Source of the DNA: Mesorhizobium temperatum
GTDB lineage: Bacteria; Pseudomonadota; Alphaproteobacteria; Rhizobiales; Rhizobiaceae
Assembly: GCF_002284575.1 (NCBI RefSeq)
Contig: NZ_NPKJ01000004.1
Location: 1-64,000, forward strand
Length of the DNA stretch: 64,000 nucleotides
Reading direction: 5' to 3'
Each line of letters begins with the position of its first letter. The first letter of the stretch is position 1. Of the stretch, positions 63,029 to 64,000 are shown one piece after another. The notes beneath the pieces are model-generated. The model was not told where the DNA came from, searched no databases, and saw nothing but the letters and a program-made list of their open reading frames with translations. The position numbers were made by a program, and so were the translations under genes.

Positions 63029-63823
63029 TCATTCGGGAAGGTAGATTTCCGCCTTCATAAAAGTCTTCGCACGACCCATGATCAGCACGCGATCTCCAGC
63101 CAGGTCACACAGCAAATGTCCGCCGCGCTGCGAGCATTGGAACGCCGACAGATGCGACTTGCCTAGTTTTTCAGACCAGTAAGGCACCAGCGTCGCATGA
63201 GTGGAGCCAGTCACCGGATCCTCGGGAATGCCCGCTCCGGGCACGAAATAACGCGAGACGAAATCATGGGCTCGCCCGGGCGCGGTAATGACCAGGCCAA
63301 GAGGATGAAGGGTTCTTATCCTAAGCAGATCGGGAACGAATGACCGTACCGATGCCTCGTCGGAAAGCTCGACAAACAGGTTTTCGAAATTGCGGAAGCT
63401 CGAAACCGGACGCCGGGGAAATATCTCTTGCAGCGCCAGCGTTAACTCCCCGCCGAGCGGCTGCGGCGGAAAACACGGCAGATCGAGCTGGTAGGCACCT
63501 TCCCGTTGGGAAACCCGTAGCTCACCCACCCGCGTGGCAAAGACCATGTCGCCAGGCACATTGTGTTCCGCAGCCAACACATGGGCGGTCGCAAGAGTAG
63601 CATGGCCACAGAAGTCAACTTCATGAACCGGCGTGAACCAGCGCAAATCCCAACCTTCGCCATTCGGCCGCGCAAACGCGGTTTCAGCAAGATTGTTCTC
63701 GTTTGCGATGGCCTGCATCACATCGTGCGATAGCCAGTCCTCCAAAACGAGAACGGCAGCAGGGTTGCCTTGGAAAGCCCGTTCGGCAAAGGCGTCGACT
63801 TGATACATGGTCAACGTTGCCAC
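63029..63823 (-). CDS. PhzF family isomerase-like protein
   Basis: A 264-residue protein of the diaminopimelate-epimerase-like PhzF fold. TMYQVDAFAERAFQGNPAAV, ANENNLAETAFARP with the catalytic Glu, and VDFCGHATLATAHVL are characteristic, as is GSTHATLVPYWSEKLGK late in the chain. No phenazine genes are present, so the substrate is unknown. It is 29 bases downstream of alaS on the same strand. Confidence 0.9.
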   Translation of the reverse strand: MATLTMYQVDAFAERAFQGNPAAVLVLEDWLSHDVMQAIANENNLAETAFARPNGEGWDLRWFTPVHEVDFCGHATLATAHVLAAEHNVPGDMVFATRVGELRVSQREGAYQLDLPCFPPQPLGGELTLALQEIFPRRPVSSFRNFENLFVELSDEASVRSFVPDLLRIRTLHPLGLVITAPGRAHDFVSRYFVPGAGIPEDPVTGSTHATLVPYWSEKLGKSHLSAFQCSQRGGHLLCDLAGDRVLIMGRAKTFMKAEIYLPE

Positions 63824-63852
63824 ATCATCCCCGCTGCCACTTCGGCTTCGCC

Positions 63853-64000
63853 TTACGCAGCTTCCAGAGCCGCTTTCACCGCAGCGATCGCATTCTCGGC
63901 TTTCGAGGCATCCGGGCCGCCGGCCTGGGCCATATCAGGCCGACCGCCGCCGCCCTGCCCGCCCAATGCCGCGGACGCCACACGCACAAGATCGACGGCG
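63853..64000 (-). CDS. alaS: Alanyl-tRNA synthetase, C-terminal end (partial)
   Basis: The frame runs in from the right edge and ends at TAA 63853-63855. It reads [40 protein letters not shown] and VKAALEAA, the glycine-rich end of the DHHA1 domain of AlaRS. The catalytic and editing domains lie outside the window. Confidence 0.93.
   Translation of the reverse strand, partial: AVDLVRVASAALGGQGGGGRPDMAQAGGPDASKAENAIAAVKAALEAA

Overview
The window looks like chromosomal DNA from an alphaproteobacterium of the Rhizobiales, most likely Mesorhizobium or a close relative. Base composition is GC-rich. The purC-purS-purQ-purL-bolA-grxD gene set, the F1-ATPase zeta-type inhibitor (DUF1476), DUF1127 proteins, a divergent MocR regulator and several families of short palindromic intergenic repeats all fit. 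The strongest pointer is a pyridoxamine-pyruvate aminotransferase gene that matches the Mesorhizobium loti enzyme as I remember it, flanked by remnants of two other vitamin B6 degradation genes. No database was searched; family names come from motifs and recall.

Layout. 1-6.5 kb: a secreted phytase/esterase-like protein, a GH25 lipoprotein lysozyme, a GFA-type zinc protein, a secreted hydrolase and an SRPBCC protein. 7.3-12.9 kb: a tight five-gene operon (dimethylformamidase-like protein, class III aminotransferase, BKACE/DUF849, SSAT-like acetyltransferase, acetylpolyamine amidohydrolase) that looks like an uncharacterised amine or beta-amino-acid catabolic pathway. 12.9-18.5 kb: a class V aminotransferase, an aldo/keto reductase and small or secreted proteins. 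18.5-23.5 kb: a minus-strand maturation operon for a molybdenum hydroxylase (MoxR, CoxE, split XdhC, molybdopterin-binding/cytidylyltransferase fusion) with no structural subunits in the window. 24-32 kb: a periplasmic binding protein coupled to a P1 peptidase, membrane or secreted proteins, purB, a VOC protein, a HpcH/HpaI aldolase and the ATPase inhibitor.

32.8-42.2 kb: the purine genes purC, purS, purQ and purL with bolA and grxD, split by about 4 kb that carries an antitoxin with a frameshifted toxin, a DUF1127 protein and a MocR regulator. 42.3-47.4 kb: a Bcr/CflA exporter, the decayed B6 degradation locus (intact ppaT between a deleted pyridoxal 4-dehydrogenase and a 4-pyridoxolactonase stub), an inositol monophosphatase and ttcA. 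47.5-57.1 kb: a low-coding-density accessory region with an AI-2E family permease, CsbD, a cyclopropane-synthase-like methyltransferase, a HWE histidine kinase/response regulator pair, a decayed second copy of that pair, and very small membrane proteins. Several of these genes are preceded by sequences matching the alphaproteobacterial general stress response (EcfG/RpoE2) promoter GGAAC-N16/17-CGTT. 57.1-64 kb: conserved housekeeping genes rpsD, murI, trmJ-like, icd and the end of alaS, plus DUF3008 behind another perfect EcfG-type promoter.

The main points for a second look are the dismantled B6 pathway with one surviving enzyme, the amidase/aminotransferase/BKACE/acetylpolyamine operon, the cluster of stress promoters driving tiny proteins, and the antitoxin left beside a broken toxin.
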